This document shows positions 48,773 through 58,861 of a DNA stretch of 64,000 bases, piece after piece; position 1 is the first letter of the stretch, and each line of letters starts with the position of its first letter. A program made the translations under genes and the position numbers. Source of the DNA: Glutinoglossum americanum (Eukaryota; Ascomycota; Geoglossomycetes; Geoglossales; Geoglossaceae); the NCBI GenBank assembly GCA_020080175.1, contig JAGHQL010000048.1, positions 70,120-134,119 of the forward strand. Direction: 5' to 3'. The notes below the pieces were generated by a model that was not told where the DNA came from, ran no database searches, and saw nothing but the letters and a program-made list of their open reading frames with translations.

Positions 48773-49890
48773 AGAGTGACATTTTGATGGTTCAAGGGTC
48801 ACGTGTTGTGTTAATGCGTGTGCGCGTAGTTGTTTGTACTTGTGCTTGTAGTTTTGTGCTGGTGCGTACATAGGTACAAGCACACACAAGGTACCGGGGT
48901 CGCGGAGCTGGCAGAGCTCTGCTGCACGGATATTGCGTCAGCCGCTCCGCGATGCCTGCGTCCTTGTACTGTAGCAGTGCGTGTGGAAGGAACACCGTAC
49001 CATCCCCGTGCGCTCTCAAGTCAAAACAACCCAGCCAAGTCAAACACTTCCCATGTTCTCCGCAGACACCCGCCTGGCCGACTAGCCGACAACCGAGTCT
49101 TGCGTGTTTGTGTGTTTGCGCGTCTGGTACCAGGTAGTTTTCGCTGGCCGATGCCGTGTGGCAGGAGTCAACGAGTCAGCCCTATGCGAGCGAACAGGAC
49201 GGAACGCACCATCGCGCACCGGAAAAACAACTTCTCTTGCCCCCTCTTACCAGCCCCCGCCAAAAGACATCCTTTGCGAGGGTGAGAAGGCGCTCCTCAC
49301 CCACGCCTGAATCGGGCTTAGCACGGTAGTCCTGTAGTATCCCCATCGGCCAACGACGTGACCATCTCCTCGCACTTCCTCTCCGTCGCGTTCTCGGCTC
49401 CCCCACCCCGTCCGCGCCCCCCCGCCTCTCTCTCTGCACCTCTGCATACTGATCCCTATCTGCCTAGCGCACACCGCTATGCAATACAACGCACCAAGCT
49501 TTTGTTCGCCGCGCCGATTGTCGCGGTGAAGGGCTGGCTGAGGTTGAGGGGGTGGTGGAGGGGGTGCAGCGGTGATTGTCACTGTACGTCGTACGTGCGA
49601 CGATGCGGGTGGGCTCTCGCCGTGAAGGGTAGATATGGGGGGGATCGCCCTGCCGCTGGGGCTTCTAGTCCTCTTCTCTCCTGCTCTCGACCTGGCGGCT
49701 TACTCGTTCGTTACTCCTGCTCTCTCGGCTGAGCCTTTCTCTCCGCTCCGGACTCGGTGCTCTGTGAGTCCCGCTGCGGGGTTTGCTATAACTCACTAGC
49801 CGGTCAGCGCGCACTGCGCTGCTATCGCTTTCATAGTGCACCAGGCGATACTGGTCTTCGAGGGACCAACACGCAAAAGCTACTTCGAGA

Positions 49891-51450
49891 ATGAAGAGGT
49901 TCTCAACGGTCGCGTTGCTGACGTCGTGGTGGTTGTTCGGCGCGCCTGCGACGGGAGGAGGGAACAGCTACGACCATGGCGGCGGCGGCCATAGCAGCGA
50001 CCACGATGGCGGGATTTGGCCGTCTGTACCGCAACCGCAAGGCTACGATACGGCTCATGGGGAATTACACTCGGCAGTACCATATACTCCCGTCGTCCCT
50101 ACACCTACAGAGTGCAAGGTGATCGAGACTGAGACGAAGACCGTCACTTCATACAGCACCGTGACTCTACCTCCAGTAACGGTGGTGTCGGGAGCTACAC
50201 AGACCGACACCCTGACTCTACCTCCGATAACGGTTTCGGGAGCTACAAAGACCACCACCATCCCCATCCCGGCCCCTTGCCCGACAAACTGCAGCGTCAA
50301 CTGCAACTTGCCCCCCGACCTCACCTGCAAGCCCACCGGCGACCTCTTCTGTCAGCCCACCGGCCCCGTCGAATGCCTCGACCCTGTCCACTGTCTAGTT
50401 GACAACCTGGTACAGTGCAATGTCACCAACACGGTGGAATGCAAACCTCCCACCAGCCCCATCAACTGCAATTGCACTGGTGGGCCTGTAGACTGCAAGG
50501 CTGTGGACTGCAAGACCGTGGACTGCAAGGCCGTGGACTGCAAGGCCGTCGCCTGCGAAGCCACCACCTGCACATTTCCCCCTCCCTTACCGGTAAACTG
50601 CACCGCGGTGGACTGCAAGGCCGTCTCTTGTGGTGCGGTAGACTGCAAAGCCGTCGCCTGCGAAGCCACCACCTGCACATTTCCCCCTCTCCTACCGATA
50701 AACTGCACCGCGGTGGACTGCAACGCCGTCGACTGCAAACTACCCCCTAAGCCGGTTAACTGCACTGCGGTGGACTGCACCGCCGTCGAATGCAAACTAC
50801 CCCCTAACCCGTTAAACTGTTCCGCCGTGGACTGTAATGCCGTCGACTGCCGCCTCCCCTCCAATGGCACAGTAAACTGCCACATCCCCGCCAACGACAC
50901 GGTAAACTGCAAAGCCACCACCTGCGAAGCCGCCGACTGCAAGGCCGTCGACTGCAAGGCCGTCGTCCCCCCCGACACGACGGTGAATTGCAAGTTACCC
51001 ACCACCCCGCTCAAATGCGACCTGAACACCACGCCCCACGTCTACTGTCTCAACGACGTCTGGAAGATCCTTGCCATCCTCTTTATGGTCTTGTTTGGCT
51101 TACTGTTGCTGGCGGTGATAGTGGCAGCCATGATCTATCTCTGGAGCAAGCGTAGGCGATGTATAGTCTGCGGGAGACGTAATTGTATTTGCGAGGGAGG
51201 ACCGACTTATGCGCAGCCACCGCCACCGCCACCGCCGCAGGAACAGACGTATGGAGATGGAGATGGAGGAGGTCCGTCGCAGCCACCGGGAGGGTACGGC
51301 GGAGACGGAGATGGAGGAGGTCCGTCGCAGAGACCGGGAGGGTATAGTGGAGATGGAAATGGAGGAGGTCCACCGCAGAGATCAGGAGGGTACGGTGGAG
51401 ATGGAGACGGAGATGGAGGAGGTCCGCCGCAGAGACCGGGAGGGTATTAA
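49891..51450 (+). CDS. Cysteine-pentad-repeat membrane protein (unrecognised)
   Basis: I do not recognise this gene. It is a single exon of 519 residues with a type I layout. A signal peptide (TVALLTSWWLFGA, about 5-20) is followed by a Gly/His-rich then Thr-rich stretch (TETKTVTSYSTVTLPP, as in fungal wall proteins). A cysteine-rich ectodomain runs from about 130 to 386, then one membrane helix (about 391-417: ILAILFMVLFGLLLLAVIV). The basic stop SKRRRC and a juxtamembrane cluster CIVCGRRNCIC follow, then a poly-Pro and Gly/Tyr tail with four GGY(G/S)GDGxGGG-type repeats. Cysteines from 202 to 282 fall in one five-residue register (consensus VDCKA); later blocks keep the period with two register shifts. 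NCT/NCS sequons recur. A TATAA lies about 100 bp upstream. Codons are strongly C-ending. Location is inferred as plasma membrane/cell wall interface; function is unknown. Confidence 0.75.
   Translation: MKRFSTVALLTSWWLFGAPATGGGNSYDHGGGGHSSDHDGGIWPSVPQPQGYDTAHGELHSAVPYTPVVPTPTECKVIETETKTVTSYSTVTLPPVTVVSGATQTDTLTLPPITVSGATKTTTIPIPAPCPTNCSVNCNLPPDLTCKPTGDLFCQPTGPVECLDPVHCLVDNLVQCNVTNTVECKPPTSPINCNCTGGPVDCKAVDCKTVDCKAVDCKAVACEATTCTFPPPLPVNCTAVDCKAVSCGAVDCKAVACEATTCTFPPLLPINCTAVDCNAVDCKLPPKPVNCTAVDCTAVECKLPPNPLNCSAVDCNAVDCRLPSNGTVNCHIPANDTVNCKATTCEAADCKAVDCKAVVPPDTTVNCKLPTTPLKCDLNTTPHVYCLNDVWKILAILFMVLFGLLLLAVIVAAMIYLWSKRRRCIVCGRRNCICEGGPTYAQPPPPPPPQEQTYGDGDGGGPSQPPGGYGGDGDGGGPSQRPGGYSGDGNGGGPPQRSGGYGGDGDGDGGGPPQRPGGY
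50542..50733 (+). repeat. Internal DNA duplication in the cysteine-pentad gene
   Basis: About 87 bp starting at 50542 recur with few changes from 50647 (offset 105 bp, 35 codons). Both copies encode AVACEATTCTFPP...NCTAVDC. The nucleotide near-identity suggests recent in-frame repeat gain. Confidence 0.85.
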
Positions 51451-52363
51451 GATAGGGGCAGTTGAAGTGGCTGGAATAGGGAGTTTCTTTTTTCCAAAAT
51501 AATCTAATAATTCACCCACCCCGCCAACGCTCATTTCCTACCTCTCTTCTTCAAATTCTTACACACGCGAGCGAGGCGACGGAGTTACGGTATTTTTCGT
51601 TTACATTCAACGATTCCCAATTACCCTCCATCCTGTCGAAAGTGTTTATAACTTTTGTTTGGATGCTGATATATCCACACACCACCGGTGGGATTTCTAA
51701 TGACTGGGCCATCTGGTCACGCAGAACCAAAGGGTTTGTGGGACCCGAGGAAATGAGGAAGCGTGTGTGTGTGTGCGTGCGTGTATACTCACACGCGGGT
51801 AGTCAAGAACCAAATAAACTTTCCAAGCGCAGGACTAACCAACCCTTGCTTGGGTGGTTTTCGAATTGTACCCCTAACCCCTATCACCCTGAATTTACCC
51901 ATTTTTCGGTGTTGTGCTCCGTAGAGAGTGTGCTATGGTTGTGGTTGTGGTTGTGGTGGTGGTGGGAGGGCCTTGGCGAGCCGAGCGATGGAATTCTCGG
52001 TGGCTGGACAAGACACATGTCAGAAGTAAACAAACGAGAAATATCCCCAACCACCAAGATATTTCAATCGCCAACCACCACCAACTTTGCCAGCCACAGG
52101 GGAATTCGGGTATGCGGAGGACGGGAGGCCTATATGACAGGAGCTCGTGCTCCCAGTTTCCTGTTCTTCTTGCATTTGGATCCTAGACGGAAAAAAAAAA
52201 CCGAAACTACGCTCGAACAAGTTTCCAAGGTGTTTTCGGGGGAGTGTATAGGTCTTTTCTATCTATCTTTGACTCTGAAGAAGGAGGAGCGGATTTTTTC
52301 TGTCGCTTTCTTTGCTCCTTTATCTTTGTCTTTGTGGAGGATATATATATCTTAATCACGACG
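51451..52363. other. Intergenic region with GT and GTGGTT microsatellites
   Basis: This is 913 bp. It has a (GT)n/(GC) tract at 51762-51783 and (GTGGTT)n/GTG repeats at 51934-51968. A long plus-strand open stretch across it (51642-52355) is low complexity and is not called. Confidence 0.55.
51934..51968. repeat. GTGGTT/GTG simple repeat
   Basis: This is a run of GTTGTG and GTGGTG units between the two unrecognised genes. Confidence 0.8.
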
Positions 52364-52470
52364 ATGCGTCTCCCCGCAACAACAGCAACGACGACGACGA
52401 CAATGACAACCCTCCTCCTCGCTATCCTCCTCCGAGCAGCAACGGCCATCCCACTCTCTCGTCCCGCTCC

Positions 52471-52501
<31 letters not shown>

Positions 52502-53185
52502 CCCCGCCAACCTCGGCAATACAAACGCGCACACTACTCCGTCGTCGCTATCGACGGGAGCGATTCCACCACATCATCCGTAACGACCCCCGCGGCAGCG
52601 CCAGAAGCGACAAAGACGGAGACGAGGATCGAGACGAGGACCAAGACCATAGTCGTGAAGATGTCGACGGTGGGGGTAGAGCCCACAACCACAGAGGACA
52701 TGCCGAGAATACCGGATTCGGCGACGCCAACCGCAACCGAGGAGACTCCACCACCTATGACAGAGGCCCTTCCACCACTCCCCACACTACCAGTGGAGGA
52801 GGGGCCACAACCGCCCACAGCCACAGATGACGCTCTGCCCACAGTCCCAACGCACATCCTACCAGCAATGGCAGCCTCCCCACCTCCACCTCCACCTCCA
52901 CCCCCACCGGACGCTCCGACACACGCCCTACCCACGATCGCACACCCACCTCCACCGCTTCCACCGCTCCCAACGCTTAACGAGACAGTCCCAACCACGG
53001 ATACGGCCACCGCTCTACTACCACCTACGGTCCCGACGCAGGTCCTGCCCACGATGGCGAACCTACCACCGCCACCGCTTCGGACAGAGACAGCGTCGCC
53101 GTCCGGCGGGTTGCAAAACGGGACCGCGCCGTTGTTCTTGTTGGGACGGAGACGTGGCGGGGGGTCCGCGGTCGTTGTGTCTTGA
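52364..53185 (+). CDS. Secreted Pro/Thr-rich low-complexity protein (unrecognised)
   Basis: I do not recognise this gene. It is a single exon of 273 residues from the ATG at 52364. The hydrophobic stretch MTTLLLAILLRAATA (starting at residue 14) is a likely signal peptide; the ATG at 52403 is an alternative start. A (CAA)n tract encodes about ten glutamines, then KRAHYSVV resembles a Kex2-type KR site. The rest is Thr-rich (TETRIETRTKT) and Pro-rich. Three imperfect copies of PTxxLPTMA-P6+ (PTHILPAMA, PTHALPTIA, PTQVLPTMA), each followed by poly-proline, make up residues about 160-255. No cysteine and no membrane anchor are seen near the C-terminus. It lies on the same strand and next to the cysteine-pentad gene. 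It could be a wall or hyphal-surface protein; a non-coding low-complexity frame cannot be excluded. Confidence 0.5.
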
Positions 53186-53763
53186 GTGTACTACTTTCCC
53201 CTTTCTTTTTTTTCTTTTCGCGATTGGTGTTCTCGTGGCTATGAGGGAGGGTAATCTGCTGGCGCTCGGTTTCTTGGTTCTGCGTGCATATATGGGCGTT
53301 TTGTTTTTTCCTTTTCTCTCCATCCTTTTTCGGGAGTTTTATAGGCCATTTTTCCATTCCGAATCTTTGAACGAGAGATGCGTATTATGTTTTTTTTTTC
53401 TGTACACGGACGTGATGGGCTCCCGAATAGATATGTTTGTTTCCCGATCTAGAACCAGAGATCGATATAGATTTATTATTATTATATTTGTTGTACGGTT
53501 TAGCCTACTTGGTTAATAACAAAAACATTCGTATCTCCCCCTCTCCCCAGCTCGATGCGGCTGTTAAGCAAAGGAAGCGACTATTCTCCTCCTTCACCGC
53601 CCGGCAGAACGAAAAGTCGACTGGACGCCCCCAAACGTCCATCTTCTCCGCACACCACCCCATTCTCTCCCATTCTCTTCCACCCTCTCCATCTTTACCT
53701 TCTCCACCACCACACGGCAACGCCCATATACCTCCCCATCTTCTCTCTCCACGCACCCCAGCC
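53186..53763. other. Intergenic region upstream of TRAPPC12
   Basis: This is 578 bp. An AT-rich TTATTATTATATTT patch at 53471-53491 and pyrimidine-rich leader sequence (53540-53760) precede the TRAPPC12 start. No gene is seen. Confidence 0.5.
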
Positions 53764-55433
53764 ATGTCAGCCCAAACCCCACGCACCGCCTCTCCCTCCT
53801 CGCCGAGCCGCCACGGCCGTCAACAATCCCTAGATGAGCGCCGGCGCTGTACGCATTCCGCCCTTTCGTCTCCTCTCATCTCCGCTTCTCCCCCCCAACA
53901 TACACAGCCTAAATAAAAGAGTCTACGTCCCGCTAATTACAGTCCAGCCACCCCGCGTCGTGCGGTAAAAGGCCCTTTACTGTCCACCATGGCCGAGTAC
54001 GTCGTCTTCCTCCTCCCTGCAAGAGTATCATTAGGTCGTCTAGGCGAATTGATTGATTGATTCGATGAAATAATAACTAGTCCTCTGAGTGGTCCCTCGA
54101 GCCCCGTCGTCGCCTCGTCCTCCACTCCGCCGCCGACGGCGTCTGCAGGCGTGTCGCGGTCCCCGCTCTCGCCCTCGGATCATCCAGAGGCGGCGGGCTC
54201 GACGCACGTCGCGCGGGATTTTGGGTATTTGCTGAAGCCGGAGGTCTACCATCCGTTGACGCAATTAGTGGGTTCATACCGCCTCTCCCTCCCCCCCCGG
54301 ACTGACAACAAAAGTCGGATGTCGAGCTGACCTCAACAAAGGAAACCCCTCCGCCCTTCCGCACCCCCTCCCTTCAACCATCCGCAGACACCCCCCTCCC
54401 CATCCTCCTTCAAAAAGGCCATTTCCGCCCCGCCGCCATCCTCTCCGCCCACCTCCTCACAACCTCCACGTCCCCGACCGCCTACGCCGAGATCTTCTCG
54501 CTCCTCCACACGCGCTTGACCTGCCTCGTCCTCCTCCACCTTACTCCGCTCGCAGCGCAGGAGGTCAAAGCCCTCGAGGACCTCTCCTCGTCCTACTACC
54601 TCGATCCGCTCACCGGCGCGCACCTGGTCCCCTGGGAACTGAGGGTGCTGGCCGTCAGGCTGCAGGCGATCGGCTTTGGGGATTGGAGGAGGGGCGTGAT
54701 GGGGTATTACGAGTTGATGAGGGAGGCTAGGTCTGGGGGTGGGGGCGCCGCGCCGGGGAAAGAACTCGGAGCGGCGGAGAGGAGGCTGTGGATGATCAGG
54801 GGGAGGGAGTTGGGGTTGAGGGTGGGGAATTCGCTGGTTGAGATGGGGGATTTGGAGGGGGCTGGGAGGCATCTGGAGGACCTCAAGGACGCTTTTAAGG
54901 ACGAAGATGACCCGGCTACCGAATCTGCGTTTCTCGAAAATCTAGCTCTCCTTCACCTCCGCACGGGGAATATCTCCGCCGCCCAATCCATCCTCTCAAA
55001 CAAAACTCCTTCGTCCCCGTCCCCTTCCTCCTCCTCCTCTTCCTCCTCCCCGCTCCCAGCCCTCCTCTCCATGTCCCGCGGCGACTTCCACACCGCAGCG
55101 ACCCAATGGTCCGCCCTCATAGCCAGCACTACTGCGCACACCACCGCCTCCGCCCCCGACCCTTCCCCGCTATTCCTCCAAAACCTCGCCCTCTGCCACC
55201 TCTACACCAATAACCTCCCGCAGACCCGCAAGATCCTCGAGGACCTCGTCGACGGCGGGTGGTCGTTCCACACGCTGCTCTGGAATCTGGCTACGGTTTA
55301 CGAGCTGTGTTCGGAGAGGGGTGTGGGGAGGTTGAAGGAGGGGTTGGCGGGGAGGGTCGCTAAGGGGGTGGAGGAGGGGTGGGGGAAAGGGGGTGTAGGA
55401 GGGGAGAGGGGGAATGTAGATTTTAAGTTGTGA
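53764..55433 (+). CDS. TRAPP complex subunit 12-like TPR protein
   Basis: This is a subunit of the TRAPPIII Rab1/Ypt1 exchange complex found in filamentous fungi and animals. Exons are 53764-53848, 53948-53996, 54081-54267 and 54342-55433; introns are 99, 84 and 74 bp; the product is 470 residues. The N-terminus is disordered (Ser/Pro; TPRRAVKGPLL). The conserved part begins VARDFGYLLKPEVYHPLTQ and continues after the last splice as LETPPPFRTPS and LLQKGHFRPAAILSAHLL. Tetratricopeptide-like helices follow: PWELRVLAVRLQAIGFGDWR, VMGYYELMREAR, SAFLENLALLHLRTGNISAA, FLQNLALCHLYTNNLPQTRK and WSFHTLLWNLATVYELCSER. A Ser-rich insertion (SPSPSS...) interrupts two repeats. The second intron's acceptor (CCAG at 53947) was chosen over the nearer CAG at 53942 on phase. 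Confidence 0.88.
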
Positions 55434-55742
55434 GAGAGTTGGGAGGATTTGGGTCTTTATGTTGGGGTAGAGGCTTCTTTTTCTCTTCCATACAAAATCC
55501 CCCCGCAACGTCCACGCGGACTAGCATAGGAACACCGCGGTGGGCAGAGACTCTTCGTCTATCCTCTAAGTCTAAGTATGTACTGTACATATATATAGTA
55601 AGGCACCATGAGCATCCCATCTACTTTCGAAGGGTTTTGCGCACGTCGAAATGAGTAGGTTACCGCCAAAGGATTTTAGGGAGAGACAATCTTTGAGCCT
55701 AATAGCTTGTAACCATCGTCTCAAAGGCAGCCCCGCTGAGAT

Positions 55743-55770
55743 AGTAAGTAGGTGAAGTAAGTAGGTGAAG
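55743..55770. repeat. 13-bp direct tandem repeat
   Basis: AGTAAGTAGGTGA occurs twice in direct succession. Confidence 0.8.
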
Positions 55771-55793
55771 TGCTCAACGAATTTGGGCATTCG

Positions 55794-55824
55794 CCCCCCC
55801 CCCCCCAAAAAAAAAAAAAAAAAA
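55794..55824. repeat. Abutting C13 / A18 homopolymers
   Basis: A run of about 13 C is joined directly to about 18 A at the edge of the decayed DUF3176 gene. Confidence 0.85.
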
Positions 55825-55849
55825 GAAAGGGGTTCTCAACAGACGGCGG

Positions 55850-56532
55850 AGGCGTAATGGCGACATCATCCACGCCTGGCTCCGAGTGGCTGACGTACTC
55901 GTGGGTGACCTGCTGGGTTAATACGCCTCGAGAGACGGAGGCGTTGTGCTATTGCACGCAGCAGCAAAGGACGCATTCGATGGCTTCGGGGTCATCAATG
56001 TGTGGATCGATGAAGCGGATAACCGAGAGGGCGATGAGCGGATTGGCGCGGTAATGTTCTAGTAGGCAGCAGTATTCGTCGCAGGTAACGTAATATTGTA
56101 GAGTCCCTTGCAGTCTCTTTGGAATTGATCGAGCGGGGTTGGAGGGGGGAATGACCATTGGGCGATGACCAAGTACATCCCGGAAAAAAGCAGGATTTCT
56201 CCACCAAATTAGTGGTATAGTGGTATAGCGGTATTGGTGCAGTTACTACAGACGGCAAGAGTTAGAAAGAGAGGCCACGAGCAATTGCCTGTGGGACACG
56301 ACACAGGTAATTTTGAGAGGCCGTCAGTTGAGTTCGAGTTGAAGATACCGTTGTAGATTACGGCTTTGATCGGGAGTTTAACGACATCAGAGTCTCCTGG
56401 CCCATGGTGCGTTGAGTGTTTTGTTTGTAGACCTCCACGATGCGCCGTGGCCCAGCACGTATTCACAACTGCTTTCCGTCCCGATGGAGTAACTGGGGTG
56501 AGTGGCATGCATTGCAAGAGCTCCACCACCAC
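55850..56532 (-). pseudogene. Decayed DUF3176 family gene
   Basis: The minus strand carries recognisable pieces of a fungal DUF3176 membrane protein in more than one frame. At 56532-56209, AVIYNGIFNSNSTDGL and PVSCPTGNCSWPLFLTLAVC match the family's cysteine-rich lumenal signature. At 56158-55949, DDPEAIECVLCCCVQ matches the later 'EC-x-x-x-x-CVQ' block. The reading continues past an in-frame TAG (55951-55949) as HNASVSRGVLTQQVTHEY, again family-like. The N-terminal membrane helices are not clear upstream (to about 57230), and the C-terminal helix is missing before the homopolymer tract. At least one stop and one frame change lie within conserved blocks, so I call it a pseudogene rather than a spliced gene. 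DUF3176 function is unknown. Confidence 0.72.
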
Positions 56533-58861
56533 CTCCTTAGTCGTTATTGTAGCGAGTCTTAGGTTTTATGGTTCGTGGGGCAACTCTGGGGTCGGCAGAA
56601 CCGAGTTGCATGCAGCCAGCCCCTAGGCGAGCGCGTTGCAGCAAAGTGACCGCCATGCATGAACGCATAATACTGTACTCTTTCCACGGGGGTTCTAAAA
56701 AGGCAATCAACACCCAACACGCTATTGGTTCTGCTGTCTTTTCGCCGTTCGGGATAGAGGGATCGCCACATCGGAAGGTCTCCCGCATCCGGTGACCAAG
56801 GAATTGTCCACGACAGCAGCTCGATTCCTGCCTAAATCGGGAGGATGGCACACATGTGGTGATAAGAGGTTCATGGAGCCAGTCAGTAGAGAATGCTACC
56901 CAACTCAGCATCATGCGGGGCTCGCCGTAGGACTGCTTCGCATACCAACCAAGTTTTGTAGCCTCTAGATGGAAACACTGCCGTTAATACTTTCAGAGCC
57001 TCTTCTCCATTTAGCCATTTCACCGTGAAGTTCGAGTCACCTTTGAGTCGAGACCTGCACAGATCCCAAGGCTTGCACCCCTCTCAGTAGTAGCCAAAGA
57101 GAGGGCTTGTAACGTCCAAGGCCAGTTGTGAACTTGGTCCCTCCGTTCGTCATCTCTACGTAGAAGCGTCTTTGGAATCCTTTGCTTATCCAAAAAAATA
57201 CTTTCCATACCGAATTTTTGACTTTCAATTTTCGCTGATATAGGCAGGCAGCGGCTCGAGTATTTGCGAGAGGCAGTTGGGATTTCGGGCCTATTCCTTT
57301 AGTGAATAAGACTGGTGATACACTCTATGTAATTCATGAATAATAATGCAAAATGTGGATGAACGTGAGTTTTCCAGCCTTTAAAGTGCTATTCACGAGC
57401 TCCCTGTCTGCGTCGTCCAACAGAGTTGTGCTCGTGCCGGCTACAGCCCTGAAAGCCTTCCTGACCTGGCGCCTGCTCGGAAGCGCCTTGATTGTAATAT
57501 CCATGGGAGCGCTATAAGACGGGGCGGGGACCATTGCCATCTCAGGGGATTGTAGAAGGATGTTATTCATGCAGCAAGACAAACCCCTGACAGAGGAACC
57601 ATCCAACGAATTGGCAGCCTCCTATACCCTTATGGATCGCGCTGTCGTCGGTAACTCCGGGAGAAACTCTAGTCACACACGTCTCTCCGTAGGGTTGTTC
57701 ATGCTCCTGCAGCTTCTCTGTCGTGTCTCCATGGAAGTGCACTCTCAAGTTCATTATGGCCTAGCCGTTACTTTTAGTTCAAAGGCCTTCTGGTCTGGTC
57801 CTACGTATCGGGCTACCCCAATACGTTCCTTGTTCAAGGTTGAAAAGCCGACACAGCTAGCCTCTTTTAACCCCCTGGTCCCAAAGTTAGCCGGTTAGAC
57901 ATCGTTTCTTCTTGATAGCGTCTTAGAGTCGTACCGATCAACATAGTCTCCTATCCTAACTTAGCCCGTGCACCTGAAAGGAAAGAACATGTGCGGGTTT
58001 TCCCGTGTGCGTCCTCAGCTAGCATGAATGAGACACTCCCTCCTCTCCCATGTCGCTAGTAGAATGTTGCTATCCAATCAATCCTGGACTGCCCATTTCC
58101 TATTTTGTATCTTCCGATAGCGCCATGCCTAGGAATGTGCTCCTGATTCCATCTCTTATACGTATAACCCTCCAATGCCACCAGGATTGTCACAGATTTA
58201 GAATAACCGCTATCCGGGCTTCAATGGCATCCAGCGATGCCTCCCCATAGCATCTTCTCCAATAACGAAGCTCTCAGAAATGAGTGAAACCTCTTCATAC
58301 ACATACACAGCATTTTCACCTCCGTCGATGTGCCCTGCAGGATTCAAAATGATTGTTGTCTGAGCTCTGAGGCTATTCGATAATCCCCTCCAGTAGCAAC
58401 CTTACAAGTACCGCAAGCCTTGCACCGCAAGATCGTTCCCACCCTCCATCTTACCAAGCCCATTGCTGCCTTGATCTTCAAGCGTCATCCTTATCCCCTC
58501 TAGCGACTGTCACTCCCGTCTTTATCGCAGGATCATCAACGCCCATTTCCCAAAGCAAGGTGTTTCCACTGCAGCCGAAAGAAATTGAATAAAAAAACTT
58601 GAGTCCTCAAATTCAAACGCTGCCTCCATTCAAGCAACGTCGCTGTATATTGAGGGAGGAATTGGTATGATATTGCGAGCGATGGAAGATAAAGTCGAGA
58701 TGGTGGATGCGCACGTGATGAACATAGTTGAGCAAAGGGCGGCGTCGCGGGGCGGATTCTTATATAAGTATCGTACCGCTGGAAACATATGAATTTAAAT
58801 AAGCAAGTCATATTAACGAGACCTTCTCTTGTTACTCGAGCGTATAAACATATCCCTCAAG
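56533..58861. other. Gene-poor region, possible further remnants
   Basis: This is 2.3 kb with ordinary base composition and no frame that I can assign. The part up to about 57230 may hold the eroded 5' half of the DUF3176 gene. The rest shows short open stretches on both strands without family resemblance. The last about 200 bp serve as the promoter of the DUF1749 gene. Confidence 0.45.

Larger units (their letters stand above)
48357..49890. other. GC-rich, repeat-bearing intergenic region
   Basis: This is 1.53 kb upstream of the cysteine-pentad gene. It contains AGCCGTCT-type repeats (48560-48600), GGGCCTGCTG-type repeats (48732-48772), a CACGTG box near 48801 and a TATAA-like element at about 49787, roughly 100 bp before the next ATG. 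Open stretches on both strands are low complexity and unsupported. Confidence 0.5.
55434..55849. other. TRAPPC12 3' flank
   Basis: This is AT-moderate spacer ending in two short repeats (listed separately): a 13-bp tandem and a C13/A18 tract. Confidence 0.5.

Noticed and set aside
50352-51032. Minus-strand 226-codon frame opposite the cysteine repeats
   Set aside because: It is a periodic mirror of the sense repeats (STALQ-type words), without start context or homology.
51642-52355. Plus-strand 237-codon frame before the proline-rich gene
   Set aside because: It is built largely from GT and GTGGTT microsatellites, starts at a non-ATG/poor context and shows no domain.
52534-53052. Minus-strand Gly/Ser/Val-rich frame opposite the proline-rich gene
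   Set aside because: Its composition is the mirror of the Pro/Thr codons on the sense strand; not independent coding evidence.
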